Source: SIG607 sp045586405
Lineage (GTDB): Bacteria > Bacillota > Clostridia > Oscillospirales > Acutalibacteraceae
Length of the DNA: 38,130 bases
Assembly: GCA_045586405.1 (NCBI GenBank)
Contig: JAZNAG010000029.1
Coordinates: forward strand, 1-38,130
Reading direction: 5' to 3'
Of the stretch, positions 7,457-14,529 are shown in pieces (position 1 is the first letter of the stretch; each line of letters begins with the position of its first letter). The position numbers were made by a program, and so were the translations under genes. The notes under the pieces were generated by a model. It was not told the origin of the DNA. It worked only from the letters and a program-made list of their open reading frames with translations, and did no database searches.

Positions 7457-8122
7457 ATGAGAATGAGAAAAAAGAAAAATCTTGAAGAAAAACTTTCTTT
7501 GTGTTCTAATTTACTGATTAAATATACTGATGACAGAAACTATAAAACGGCGGCTGATAATCCTGAATATATTGATTTTAAAGAGCTTTTCGGCAACTCT
7601 AACCCTGTTCATCTTGAAGTGGGCTGTGGCAAAGGACAGTTTGTTTATGAGATAGCTAAGAAGAATCCTGATATCAACTATTTTGCGGTGGAGAAAAGTT
7701 CAAATGTTATAGTTACCGCTTGTGAAAAATGCAAAGACCTTACTAATGTTCGCTTTTTAAAATGCGGCGCTGAATATTTGCCTAAGTATATAAAGGAAAA
7801 CAGTATAGACAGAATTTATCTTAATTTTTCTTGTCCTTTTCCTAAAAAAGCCTATGCTTCTCACAGACTGACGGCGCCTCATTTTCTTGCGATTTACGAT
7901 AAAATTATGACTGACGGAGCACAGATTCACCAAAAAACCGATAACCGTGGTTTTTTTGAATATTCTATTGAAACCTTAAGTGATTATGGTTATACTCTTC
8001 AAAATATTTCTCTTGATTTACATGCAAGCGATTTTGAAGGCAACATTGTTACCGAATATGAAGAAAGATTTTCTTCTCTCGGTTTCCCAATATACAGACT
8101 AGAGGCATATCTGAAAAGATGA
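7457..8122 (+). CDS. trmB: tRNA (guanosine(46)-N7)-methyltransferase
   Basis: A 221-residue SAM-dependent enzyme that makes m7G46 in the variable loop of tRNAs. It begins MRMRKKKN, as TrmB proteins do, has the SAM-binding EVGCGKG at residues 54-60, and the HQKTDNRGFFEYS segment near 160. Odd point: the usual NFSDPWPKKRH-type active-site motif reads N123-F-S-C-P-F-P-K130, so the conserved aspartate is Cys126, followed by KAYASHRLT instead of the usual His/Arg-rich stretch. Ribosome binding site GAGGT at 7443-7447. The stop overlaps the next gene's start by 4 nt, implying coupled translation. Confidence 0.88.
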   Translation: MRMRKKKNLEEKLSLCSNLLIKYTDDRNYKTAADNPEYIDFKELFGNSNPVHLEVGCGKGQFVYEIAKKNPDINYFAVEKSSNVIVTACEKCKDLTNVRFLKCGAEYLPKYIKENSIDRIYLNFSCPFPKKAYASHRLTAPHFLAIYDKIMTDGAQIHQKTDNRGFFEYSIETLSDYGYTLQNISLDLHASDFEGNIVTEYEERFSSLGFPIYRLEAYLKR

Positions 8123-9780
8123 AGGCAGTAATTGTATCTTTGAATTCTCAGTACATTCATTCCTCGCTGTCGCCTTGGTACCTGCTTAGCAGTGCTAAGA
8201 AAAATTGCTCAGAGCATATAGAAATCAAGGTGCTTGAGGGAACTGTAAATGAGGATATAAATGATGTTTTAACACGAATAGTTGCCGAAAGGGCAGATGT
8301 GGTGGCATTTTCCTGTTATATCTGGAATATTTCTTTTGTTTTACAGCTTACAAAAAAACTGAAAGGCACCGTTATTGTTGTTGGCGGTCCTGAGGTTTCT
8401 TATTGTCAGGATAAAGTTTTAAATGAAAACAAAGAAATAGATTTCGTTATCTCGGGTGAGGGAGAACGGCCTTTTGATCAGCTTTTAAACACACTTTGTA
8501 ACAAGGGAGATTTAAAGGCGATTTCGGGGCTCAGCTTCAGAACGAAAAGCGGTGTTTTGATAGGAGAGCCTTTTGTAACAAACGATTTGCCCGACAGCCC
8601 TTATACTAAAGAATATTTTGAAAGCCTGAATGGCAGAATTGCTTATATTGAAACCAGCCGAGGCTGTCCTTTTTCCTGTGCTTTTTGTCTTTCGGGGCGC
8701 TGTGGTGGGGTGAGATTTTTCCCCTTGGAACGTGCTTTCAATGATATTCTCGCTCTGGCAAATTCGGGCAGTAAAATAATTAAATTTGTAGACCGAACTT
8801 TCAATGCAAACAGAAAACGTGCAAGAGAAATTTGGGGCTTTATCATAGAAAACTGTGGAACTCGAATACCGAATGATGTATGCTTTCATTTTGAAATCGG
8901 CGGCGATTTGCTGAGTGCTGATGATTTTAAACTTTTAGAAGCCGCGCCTAAAGGGCTAATTCAGTTTGAAATAGGTATGCAAAGCTTTAATACCAAAACT
9001 CTTGATTCCATAAACCGCAGAACAAATATAAAAAAGCTTAAAGAAAATATTAAAACACTAATTTCTCTTGGCAATATACATATTCATATTGACCTTATTG
9101 CAGGGCTTCCTTTTGAAGACCTTAAAACCTTCAGAAAAAGCTTTAATACAGCTTTTGAACTTGATGCCGATATGTTGCAATTAGGCTTTTTGAAACTTTT
9201 ACACGGCACCGATATGCGTGAAAACACAGAAAAATATCCTTGTGAATTTTTAGAGGTTGCACCTTATGAGGTTACAAGTACCCCCTGGCTTAGCAGTGAA
9301 AATTTACAAATGATTCATAGCTGTGAAAACGCTCTCGAACGCTTTCTTAACAGCGGCAGATTTACAGGTACTGTAGATTATATTTTTAATGTGCAAAAGA
9401 GAAATCCCTTTGATACTTTAACTGAACTGGGTATGTTTACGGGAATGGAAAGTTGCCCACTTAATGAGTATATAAACCGCCTTTATGCCTTCTTTGAAAA
9501 GGGAAGCGACTGTGTGGTTTTGAGAGATTTACTGCTTTGTGATTATGCTGTAAATGTTAAGTCAAGTTCATTACCGTCCTGCCTTATGAGAGAGGATAAA
9601 AGGCTTAGAAAATTCCGTCAGTATTTAGAGGGTAACGAGCAGACAAAACGTAAAAAAGCAGTCATGCGAAAAACGTTTTTGCTGTATAGTCAAAACTGCG
9701 GTGCCTTTGTAGATTACGATAAAAAGACGGACGGAAAATATATACTTCAAAAGACTGATTTTAAAATAGAAAACCTCTGA
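8119..9780 (+). CDS. B12-binding-domain radical SAM protein (DUF4080 type)
   Basis: A 553-residue protein with an N-terminal cobalamin-binding-like fold (residues ~1-140, with VVVGGPEVSY and FVISGEGERPF), then a radical SAM core whose CxxxCxxC is C183, C187, C190 (RGCPFSCAFC). The C-terminal third matches in style the DUF4080 region of similar Clostridia proteins. Such enzymes cleave SAM to a 5'-deoxyadenosyl radical; the substrate of this group is unknown. It overlaps trmB by 4 nt, so both are made from one message and a tRNA-related role is conceivable but unproven. Its stop codon lies in the terminator stem. Confidence 0.85.
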   Translation: MKAVIVSLNSQYIHSSLSPWYLLSSAKKNCSEHIEIKVLEGTVNEDINDVLTRIVAERADVVAFSCYIWNISFVLQLTKKLKGTVIVVGGPEVSYCQDKVLNENKEIDFVISGEGERPFDQLLNTLCNKGDLKAISGLSFRTKSGVLIGEPFVTNDLPDSPYTKEYFESLNGRIAYIETSRGCPFSCAFCLSGRCGGVRFFPLERAFNDILALANSGSKIIKFVDRTFNANRKRAREIWGFIIENCGTRIPNDVCFHFEIGGDLLSADDFKLLEAAPKGLIQFEIGMQSFNTKTLDSINRRTNIKKLKENIKTLISLGNIHIHIDLIAGLPFEDLKTFRKSFNTAFELDADMLQLGFLKLLHGTDMRENTEKYPCEFLEVAPYEVTSTPWLSSENLQMIHSCENALERFLNSGRFTGTVDYIFNVQKRNPFDTLTELGMFTGMESCPLNEYINRLYAFFEKGSDCVVLRDLLLCDYAVNVKSSSLPSCLMREDKRLRKFRQYLEGNEQTKRKKAVMRKTFLLYSQNCGAFVDYDKKTDGKYILQKTDFKIENL

Positions 9781-9800
9781 GAAAACTCAGAGGTTTTTCT
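9771..9800. terminator. Bidirectional terminator
   Basis: An 11-bp stem (9771-9781 with 9786-9796, core CCTCTGAG/CTCAGAGG) with an AAAA loop. It contains both the radical SAM stop (9778-9780) and the convergent methyltransferase stop (9787-9789, minus strand). Confidence 0.88.
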
Positions 9801-10677
9801 TTATTTTTACCAAAAAGAAGCCTTCATATTCTTCACTTGGACAGACACAGACGGCATCTTCAAGTGCACAGGGGAGTAGGGGTAGATTTTTTATCAGTTC
9901 ATTACTTGGGGTAACGGTAGAACAGTTATGCTTTTTGAGAAATTTTTCAACAACTTTTTCGTTTTCTTCGGGCAGAACAGAACAGGTTGAATAGACCATC
10001 TCACCACCCGATTTTAAAACAGAAAGTGCCTTGTCAAGAAGTGCCGATTGGGCAGAAACACATTTGCTTATAAGGGCTTTACTGAAACCTGAATAGCTTT
10101 TGGGGTTATTCAGGTTAAGAGTTCCGCTACCCGAACAAGGGGCATCAAGCAAAATTTTATCAAAGGAAAAATAGCTTTCAAGCCGTCTTGCATCGGTAAC
10201 CATTACGTTGGCACAGGTAACACCCTGTTTTGCAAGGTTATATTTAAGCCTTTCGGCGCGTTTTATATTCATTTCGCAGGCGGTAATATTGCATTTGTTG
10301 TTACAGAGCATTGCAATTTGGCTTGTCTTGCCGCCGGGAGCGGCTGTCATATCAAGAATGTCCTGTTTTTCGTTTGGACAAAGGAGCAATGGCGGTAACT
10401 GAGAAGAAAGGCTTTGCAGATAAATTTCGCCGTTTTCAAAACAGGGAAGTTCTCTTATTTTTTTCTCTCCCGATTCTATTATAACGGCGGTATCCGAAAA
10501 ATCGGAGATCTTGTAACCAATGTTTTCATTTTTTAAAATATTTAAGATATTTTCGGTGGTGGTTTTAAGTGTGTTTATACGAAAGGTGGTTTTTCTTTTT
10601 TTGAGCGAACCTTCTATTATCTTTTGGCTAATTTCTTCGCCGTAAACAGAGGCCATTATTTCTTTAAAAAACTCCAT
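9787..10677 (-). CDS. RsmB/RsmF (NOP/Sun)-family RNA m5C methyltransferase
   Basis: A 296-residue cytoplasmic enzyme that transfers methyl from SAM to C5 of a cytidine in rRNA (or tRNA). Motifs seen: the SAM-binding TAAPGGKT at residues 111-118, the releasing cysteine C181 in LDAPCSGSGT and the catalytic nucleophile C232 in YSTCSVLPEENE. At under 300 residues it is only the N1/Rossmann core; it lacks the C-terminal RNA-binding extension of RsmF and the N-terminal NusB-like domain of RsmB. It therefore most resembles the short Gram-positive forms, and its exact target is uncertain. Confidence 0.87.
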   Translation of the reverse strand: MEFFKEIMASVYGEEISQKIIEGSLKKRKTTFRINTLKTTTENILNILKNENIGYKISDFSDTAVIIESGEKKIRELPCFENGEIYLQSLSSQLPPLLLCPNEKQDILDMTAAPGGKTSQIAMLCNNKCNITACEMNIKRAERLKYNLAKQGVTCANVMVTDARRLESYFSFDKILLDAPCSGSGTLNLNNPKSYSGFSKALISKCVSAQSALLDKALSVLKSGGEMVYSTCSVLPEENEKVVEKFLKKHNCSTVTPSNELIKNLPLLPCALEDAVCVCPSEEYEGFFLVKIKKNL

Positions 10678-10701
10678 TTTTTCACTTCCAATTCTCTAAA
10701 T

Positions 10702-10730
10702 ATTATATTACATAATACGAATTTAGTCAA
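10702..10730 (-). promoter_or_regulatory. Sigma-A promoter for the m5C methyltransferase gene
   Basis: On the minus strand: TTGACT (10725-10730), a 17-bp spacer and TATAAT (10702-10707). Confidence 0.72.
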
Positions 10731-10742
10731 TTTTTAAAAATA

Positions 10743-10760
10743 ATGTTAAAAAAATAACAT
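10743..10760. promoter_or_regulatory. Rex-like operator upstream of the hydrogenase operon
   Basis: TGTTAA, four A, ATAACA (10744-10759) sits inside a perfect 7+6+7 palindrome (10742-10748 with 10755-10761). Clostridial Rex, the NADH/NAD+-sensing repressor, binds TTGTTAA-N4-TTAACAA; spacing is exact and one core position differs. It lies 17 bp upstream of the -35. Confidence 0.45.
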
Positions 10761-10776
10761 TTTTTCAAAAAAAGGG

Positions 10777-10805
10777 TAGAAATCTTTTAAAGTATATGAT
10801 ATAAT
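10777..10805 (+). promoter_or_regulatory. Sigma-A promoter of the hydrogenase operon
   Basis: Extended -10 (TGA then TATAAT at 10800-10805) with TAGAAA at 10777-10782 as a weak -35, spacer 17 bp. It would drive at least the first genes of the ten-gene operon. Confidence 0.62.
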
Positions 10806-10826
10806 TTATGACATAGTATGGAGTAT

Positions 10827-10852
10827 TCTGCGCACGGTCTGTTTTGCGCAGA
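10827..10852 (+). other. Hairpin in the hydrogenase operon leader
   Basis: TCTGCGCA (10827-10834) pairs perfectly with TGCGCAGA (10845-10852) around a 10-nt loop. It lies between the predicted transcription start (~10812) and the AAGGAGG at 10874-10880. An alternative pairing of CGGTCTG with CAGACTG overlaps it. It has no U-tract, so it is not a terminator; mRNA protection or protein binding is possible. Confidence 0.5.
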
Positions 10853-10889
10853 CTGCCAGCTGAATATTTTGCTAAGGAGGATATGACAA

Positions 10890-11387
10890 ATGCAAAAGAA
10901 AATAAGCAATTACCCCTTTAAAGGCACTCCGGAGCAGGAAAAGAAGCTTCTCGAAGTTATTGAAGCTAATAAGCACGACAAAAGCCGTCTTATTGCCGTA
11001 ATGCAGGAAGCTCAGGATATCTACGGATATCTTCCTATGGAAGTTCAGGAGATGATTTCGGAAGGTATGGAGATACCTATGGAAAAAATCTTCGGTGTAG
11101 CTACCTTCTATGCTCAGTTCTCCCTTTCTCCAAAGGGTAAGTACAACATCTCTGTATGTCTTGGTACCGCTTGTTATGTTAAGGGCGCCGGTGAGCTTAT
11201 GGAAAAGCTTGAAGAGGCTCTTGGTATCGGTGCAGACGAGTGTACAGAGGACGGAAAGTACTCTCTTACAGCTTGTCGCTGTATTGGTGCTTGCGGTCTT
11301 GCTCCCGTTCTTACTGTTAATGAAGATGTTTACGGCAGACTTACCGGTGCAGATATTCCCGGAATTCTTGCTAAGTATGCTGATTAA
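10890..11387 (+). CDS. hydC: NADH-dependent [FeFe] hydrogenase, NuoE-like subunit (HydC)
   Basis: A 165-residue thioredoxin-like [2Fe-2S] subunit that passes electrons within the NADH-linked hydrogenase HydABC. The four cluster cysteines are C90 and C95 (VCLGTACYVKG) and C131 and C135 (CRCIGACGLAPV), the normal NuoE pattern. The helical N-terminal bundle includes ARE-like stretches such as QDIYGYLPMEVQEMI and FGVATFYAQF. A strong AAGGAGG lies 9 nt upstream. It is the first gene of the operon but is separated from hydB and hydA by ~4 kb of regulatory-looking genes. Confidence 0.9.
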   Translation: MQKKISNYPFKGTPEQEKKLLEVIEANKHDKSRLIAVMQEAQDIYGYLPMEVQEMISEGMEIPMEKIFGVATFYAQFSLSPKGKYNISVCLGTACYVKGAGELMEKLEEALGIGADECTEDGKYSLTACRCIGACGLAPVLTVNEDVYGRLTGADIPGILAKYAD

Positions 11388-11409
11388 TTATTAAAGGAAA
11401 ACGGAATTT

Positions 11410-11766
11410 ATGAAAATCAGTACTATTAAAGAAATACTGGATGCAGAGGTTCTCTGCTGTGAGGACCAAATTGAACGTCATGTTTACTCCGCATGCGGTA
11501 GTGATATGATGAGTGATGTACTAGCCTATGTTAAAGATCAGGCTGTTCTTCTCACAGGTCTTGTTAACCCTCAGGTTATAAGAACTGCCGAGATGATGGA
11601 TATGATATGTATAGTATTTGTCCGTTCTAAAAAACCCAGCGAGGAAATGCTGGAACTTGCCAGAGAAAGCGGTATCGTGCTTATGTCTACCGAAAGACGT
11701 ATGTTTAACGCTTGCGGACTTCTCTATCAGAATGGACTTATAGGAAAGAAGGCACCAAATGTCTGA
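11410..11766 (+). CDS. DRTGG-domain protein 1 in the hydrogenase operon
   Basis: A 118-residue single-domain protein resembling the DRTGG domain found between the catalytic parts of some phosphotransacetylases and in HPr-kinase-related and CBS proteins. Supporting segments are a start MKISTIKEILDAEVLC, the middle AVLLTGLVNPQVIRTAEMMD and the end GIVLMSTERRMFNACGLLY. It has four cysteines (C16, C17, C29 and one near residue 100). The domain's ligand and activity are unknown. Its end overlaps the next gene by 8 nt, so the two are translationally coupled, suggesting a complex with the ATPase that follows. Confidence 0.75.
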   Translation: MKISTIKEILDAEVLCCEDQIERHVYSACGSDMMSDVLAYVKDQAVLLTGLVNPQVIRTAEMMDMICIVFVRSKKPSEEMLELARESGIVLMSTERRMFNACGLLYQNGLIGKKAPNV

Positions 11767-12184
11767 GGAATTACTTTTCCGTTTTGAAGTAGACGGTGAC
11801 GATTTTACTTCAGCGGGTCAGGCGTCGGTTCAAATTAAGAAAAACCTGCGTCAATTGGGTATTCCTTCGGAAATTATACGTCGTGTTTCAATAGCTATGT
11901 ATGAGGGCGAAATTAATATGGTTATCCACGCCAAAGGCGGTGTTGCAACCGTTAAGGTAAATGAAAACTATATTGAAATCGTGCTTGAAGACAAGGGCCC
12001 CGGTATAAAGAATGTTGAACTTGCTATGCAGGAAGGTTTCTCAACTGCTCCTGACGGTATTCGTTCATTAGGCTTTGGTGCAGGTATGGGACTTCCCAAT
12101 ATGAAGCGCTATACCGACTCTATGAATATTGAAACTGTTGTTGGTGAAGGTACCACAATTACTATGCGTGTTAATCTTACATAA
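11759..12184 (+). CDS. RsbT-like GHKL ATPase / serine kinase-type protein
   Basis: A 141-residue GHKL (HATPase_c) domain on its own. The N box is Y-E49-G-E-I-N53 followed by MVIHAKGG, the G1 box is DKGPGI at 78-83, and the G2 region is GFGAGMGLPNMKR at ~105-117. This is much closer to the anti-sigma/RsbT serine-protein kinase branch than to histidine kinases: there is no sensor or phosphoacceptor domain. RsbT-type proteins phosphorylate a serine on a partner or bind a partner in a switch. No STAS-domain partner or sigma factor is encoded in the window, so the partner is probably an operon neighbour. Confidence 0.82.
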   Translation: MSEELLFRFEVDGDDFTSAGQASVQIKKNLRQLGIPSEIIRRVSIAMYEGEINMVIHAKGGVATVKVNENYIEIVLEDKGPGIKNVELAMQEGFSTAPDGIRSLGFGAGMGLPNMKRYTDSMNIETVVGEGTTITMRVNLT

Positions 12185-12217
12185 ATCGGCGCAACTATAC
12201 TTTTGGAGATTTAAAAT

Positions 12218-13480
12218 ATGTACACCTATGAACATTCTGTACAGTTGGACCCTAATAAATGTACCGGCTGTACTACCTGCTTAAGACGCTGTCCTACCGA
12301 GGCTATCCGTATTCACGATGGCCATGCGGTTATAAATCAAGAGCGTTGTATTGATTGCGGCGAGTGTATCAGAGTGTGCCCACATAAAGCGAAAAAGGCT
12401 GTATGCTCTAAGCTTGAATCAATGGAACGTTTTAAATGGAAGATAGCTCTTCCTGCTCCTTCTCTTTACGGACAGTTTGATAATTTAGATGATGTGAACT
12501 TTGTTCTGGATGGGCTGAAGAAAATCGGTTTTGACGATGTTTTTGAGGTTTCTAAGGCTGCTGAGCTCGTTTCGGCATATACCCGTATTTACCTTAAAAC
12601 CGACGGTGTCAAAACTCCTGTTATCAGCTCTGCCTGTCCGGTTGTGGTTAGGTTAATAGGACTTCGTTTTCCGTCCCTTAACGATCATTTGATGAGAATG
12701 CTTCCTCCTATGGAGGTTGCGGCGCGTCTTGCTCGCGAGCGCGCAAAAGAAAATCATCCTGAACTTTTGGATGATGAAATCGGCGTGTGTTTTATTTCTC
12801 CTTGTCCTGCAAAGGCAAGCTATGTTAAAAATGGCTTTGCCGACTACAAAAGTCTTGTGGATGAGGTTGTATCTATAAGTGATATTTATTTCTTACTGAT
12901 AAATGAAATGAAGCAGGATGTCGAACCTGAAATACTTAGTGAATCCGGTATGATAGGTATCGGCTGGGCTTCGAGTGGTGGTGAATCTACCGCCGTATTT
13001 AATGAAGGCTATCTTGCTGCTGATGGTATTGAGAATGTTAACCGCGTTCTTGATGCAATTGAAAACGGCAGTATTCCGCCTCTTAAATTTATTGAGCTTA
13101 ATGCCTGTACCGGCGGCTGCGTAGGCGGCGCTATGACTATGGAGAACCCCTTTATTGCAAAGGCCCGTCTTCACAGTCTTAAGAGATATTTGCCGGTTTC
13201 ACAAAATTCTCTTACTAAAGAGGAAAAACAGTATATTCCGGAGTCTTATTTCTTTAACGACTTACCTGTATATAACCCCATAAGCCGACTCAGTGACAGT
13301 ATGGCTGAATCGATGCGTATGATGGCTGATATACAGAAGTTAAAGCAGTCGTTACCCGGCATTGACTGCGGTTCCTGCGGTGCTCCTACTTGCAGAGCTT
13401 TTGCAGAGGATATCGTTAAAGGTTTGGCTGATTTAAAGGAATGTGTTATCTATGAGAGCTTACGGAGGAAAGAGGAATGA
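12218..13480 (+). CDS. Ferredoxin/[FeFe]-hydrogenase-like protein of sensory type with C-terminal Fe-S domain
   Basis: A 420-residue protein. Residues 1-60 hold two [4Fe-4S] ferredoxin motifs (C15, C18, C21, C25 and C44, C47, C50, C54). Residues ~75-310 are a reduced H-cluster domain: L1 reads S-S-A-C140-P, L2 is S-P-C196-P-A-K, and L3 is E-L-N-A-C297-TGG-C301-VGG. All four cysteines expected to hold the H-cluster are kept, but the proton-transfer cysteine of TSCCP is Ala, as described for HydS-type sensory hydrogenases. A C-terminal CGSC/C/C motif (C384, C387, C392, C409) forms an extra Fe-S domain. No PAS domain is present, unlike HydS. A redox or H2 sensor feeding the neighbouring ATPases is the inferred role. 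Confidence 0.82.
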   Translation: MYTYEHSVQLDPNKCTGCTTCLRRCPTEAIRIHDGHAVINQERCIDCGECIRVCPHKAKKAVCSKLESMERFKWKIALPAPSLYGQFDNLDDVNFVLDGLKKIGFDDVFEVSKAAELVSAYTRIYLKTDGVKTPVISSACPVVVRLIGLRFPSLNDHLMRMLPPMEVAARLARERAKENHPELLDDEIGVCFISPCPAKASYVKNGFADYKSLVDEVVSISDIYFLLINEMKQDVEPEILSESGMIGIGWASSGGESTAVFNEGYLAADGIENVNRVLDAIENGSIPPLKFIELNACTGGCVGGAMTMENPFIAKARLHSLKRYLPVSQNSLTKEEKQYIPESYFFNDLPVYNPISRLSDSMAESMRMMADIQKLKQSLPGIDCGSCGAPTCRAFAEDIVKGLADLKECVIYESLRRKEE

Positions 13481-13800
13481 CGGTTTCGTCACTTGTTGAC
13501 AATGGTTTTAAGGCAATTTCATTGCCATTTAAAGACCGACTTATTGACGGCGTATATATCGGTGATTTATTAAGCTTTGTAATGAGTAGCTGTTCGGCAG
13601 ACAATGTATGGATAACAATTATGTCAAATATAAATGTTATTGCTGTTGCAAGTCTTACCGATGCTGCTTGTGTGATTTTAGCAGAAAGTGTTTCTCTTGA
13701 TGAAGAGGTTGCACATCAGGCTGAACTTAAAGGCGTTAATGTTCTGTCAACCGATAAAAGCGCTTATGAAACCGCTATTATTCTTTCTAAGTTACTCTAA
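13477..13800 (+). CDS. DRTGG-domain protein 2 in the hydrogenase operon
   Basis: A 107-residue paralogue of the DRTGG-like protein at 11410, more divergent, with ISLPFKDRLIDGVYIGDLLSF near the N-terminus and a final GVNVLSTDKSAYETAIIL. It overlaps the sensory hydrogenase-like gene by 4 nt at its start and the PHP gene by 1 nt at its end (TAATG), so three proteins are translated in series. Two DRTGG proteins placed beside two GHKL ATPases suggests paired modules. Function unknown. Confidence 0.7.
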   Translation: MTVSSLVDNGFKAISLPFKDRLIDGVYIGDLLSFVMSSCSADNVWITIMSNINVIAVASLTDAACVILAESVSLDEEVAHQAELKGVNVLSTDKSAYETAIILSKLL

Positions 13801-14525
13801 TGAGCCGTTATTATTACGATTTTCACGTTCATTCCTGTTTATCACCCTGTGCAGATGATGATAATACTCCGAATAATCTTGCCGGTATGGCAAGTCTTTG
13901 CAATATAAATATTATGGCTCTTACCGACCATAACAGTTGTAAGAACTGTCCTGCATTTTTCGAGGCTGCAAAGCGAAACGGTATAATACCCATTGCAGGT
14001 ATGGAACTTACCACTGCCGAAGATATTCATCTTGTATGTTTATTTGAAGAACTAAGCTCTGCCTTAGAATTTGATAATATGCTTGATGATTTCAGAACTC
14101 CCTTTAAAAACAGAGTTGATATTTTCGGCCATCAAATGATTATGGACGGTAATGATGAAGTAATAGGTATTGAGGAAAATTTTTTACCTGTTGCTACTTC
14201 TATTTGCCTTGAAGATGCTGTGAAACTTGTTAAAGATTATGGTGGTATTTGTTATCCCGCTCATATCGATAGACAAGCAAACGGTATTGTATCGGTGCTT
14301 GGAACCCTGCCCGAAAAACCAAATTTTTCTTGTGTAGAGTTTAACGGCAACGCTGATATTGAGGAATATACGAAAAAGTATAATCTTGAAGGTAAAAAAA
14401 TTCTTATAGGCTCCGATACTCATTATCTGACCGATATCCGAGAGGAAAACGATTATTTAGATATTGATGATGAGCCGTACAGCAGTTCTTTAGTGCGCAA
14501 AAAACTTTTTGAGATGCTGAGGTGA
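13800..14525 (+). CDS. PHP-domain metal-dependent phosphoesterase-like protein
   Basis: A 241-residue PHP-fold protein. Metal-binding motifs are visible: H9 and H11 in DFHVHSCLSP, D43-H44 in ALTDHNS, E69 in GMELTT, a His in YPAHIDR, and SDTHYL near residue 205. PHP proteins hydrolyse phosphate esters using a tri-metal centre. It also has extra cysteines close to the active-site loops (C13, C17, C47, C50), which could make it redox sensitive. Start ATG overlaps the previous stop by one base. In this operon a phosphatase opposing the kinase-like GHKL proteins is a reasonable but unproven guess. Confidence 0.82.
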   Translation: MSRYYYDFHVHSCLSPCADDDNTPNNLAGMASLCNINIMALTDHNSCKNCPAFFEAAKRNGIIPIAGMELTTAEDIHLVCLFEELSSALEFDNMLDDFRTPFKNRVDIFGHQMIMDGNDEVIGIEENFLPVATSICLEDAVKLVKDYGGICYPAHIDRQANGIVSVLGTLPEKPNFSCVEFNGNADIEEYTKKYNLEGKKILIGSDTHYLTDIREENDYLDIDDEPYSSSLVRKKLFEMLR

Positions 14526-14529
14526 GAAT

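Noticed and set aside
10827..10889. Riboswitch in the hydrogenase leader
   Set aside because: The leader is only ~78 nt with one simple hairpin and no motif of a known class; kept only as an unexplained hairpin.
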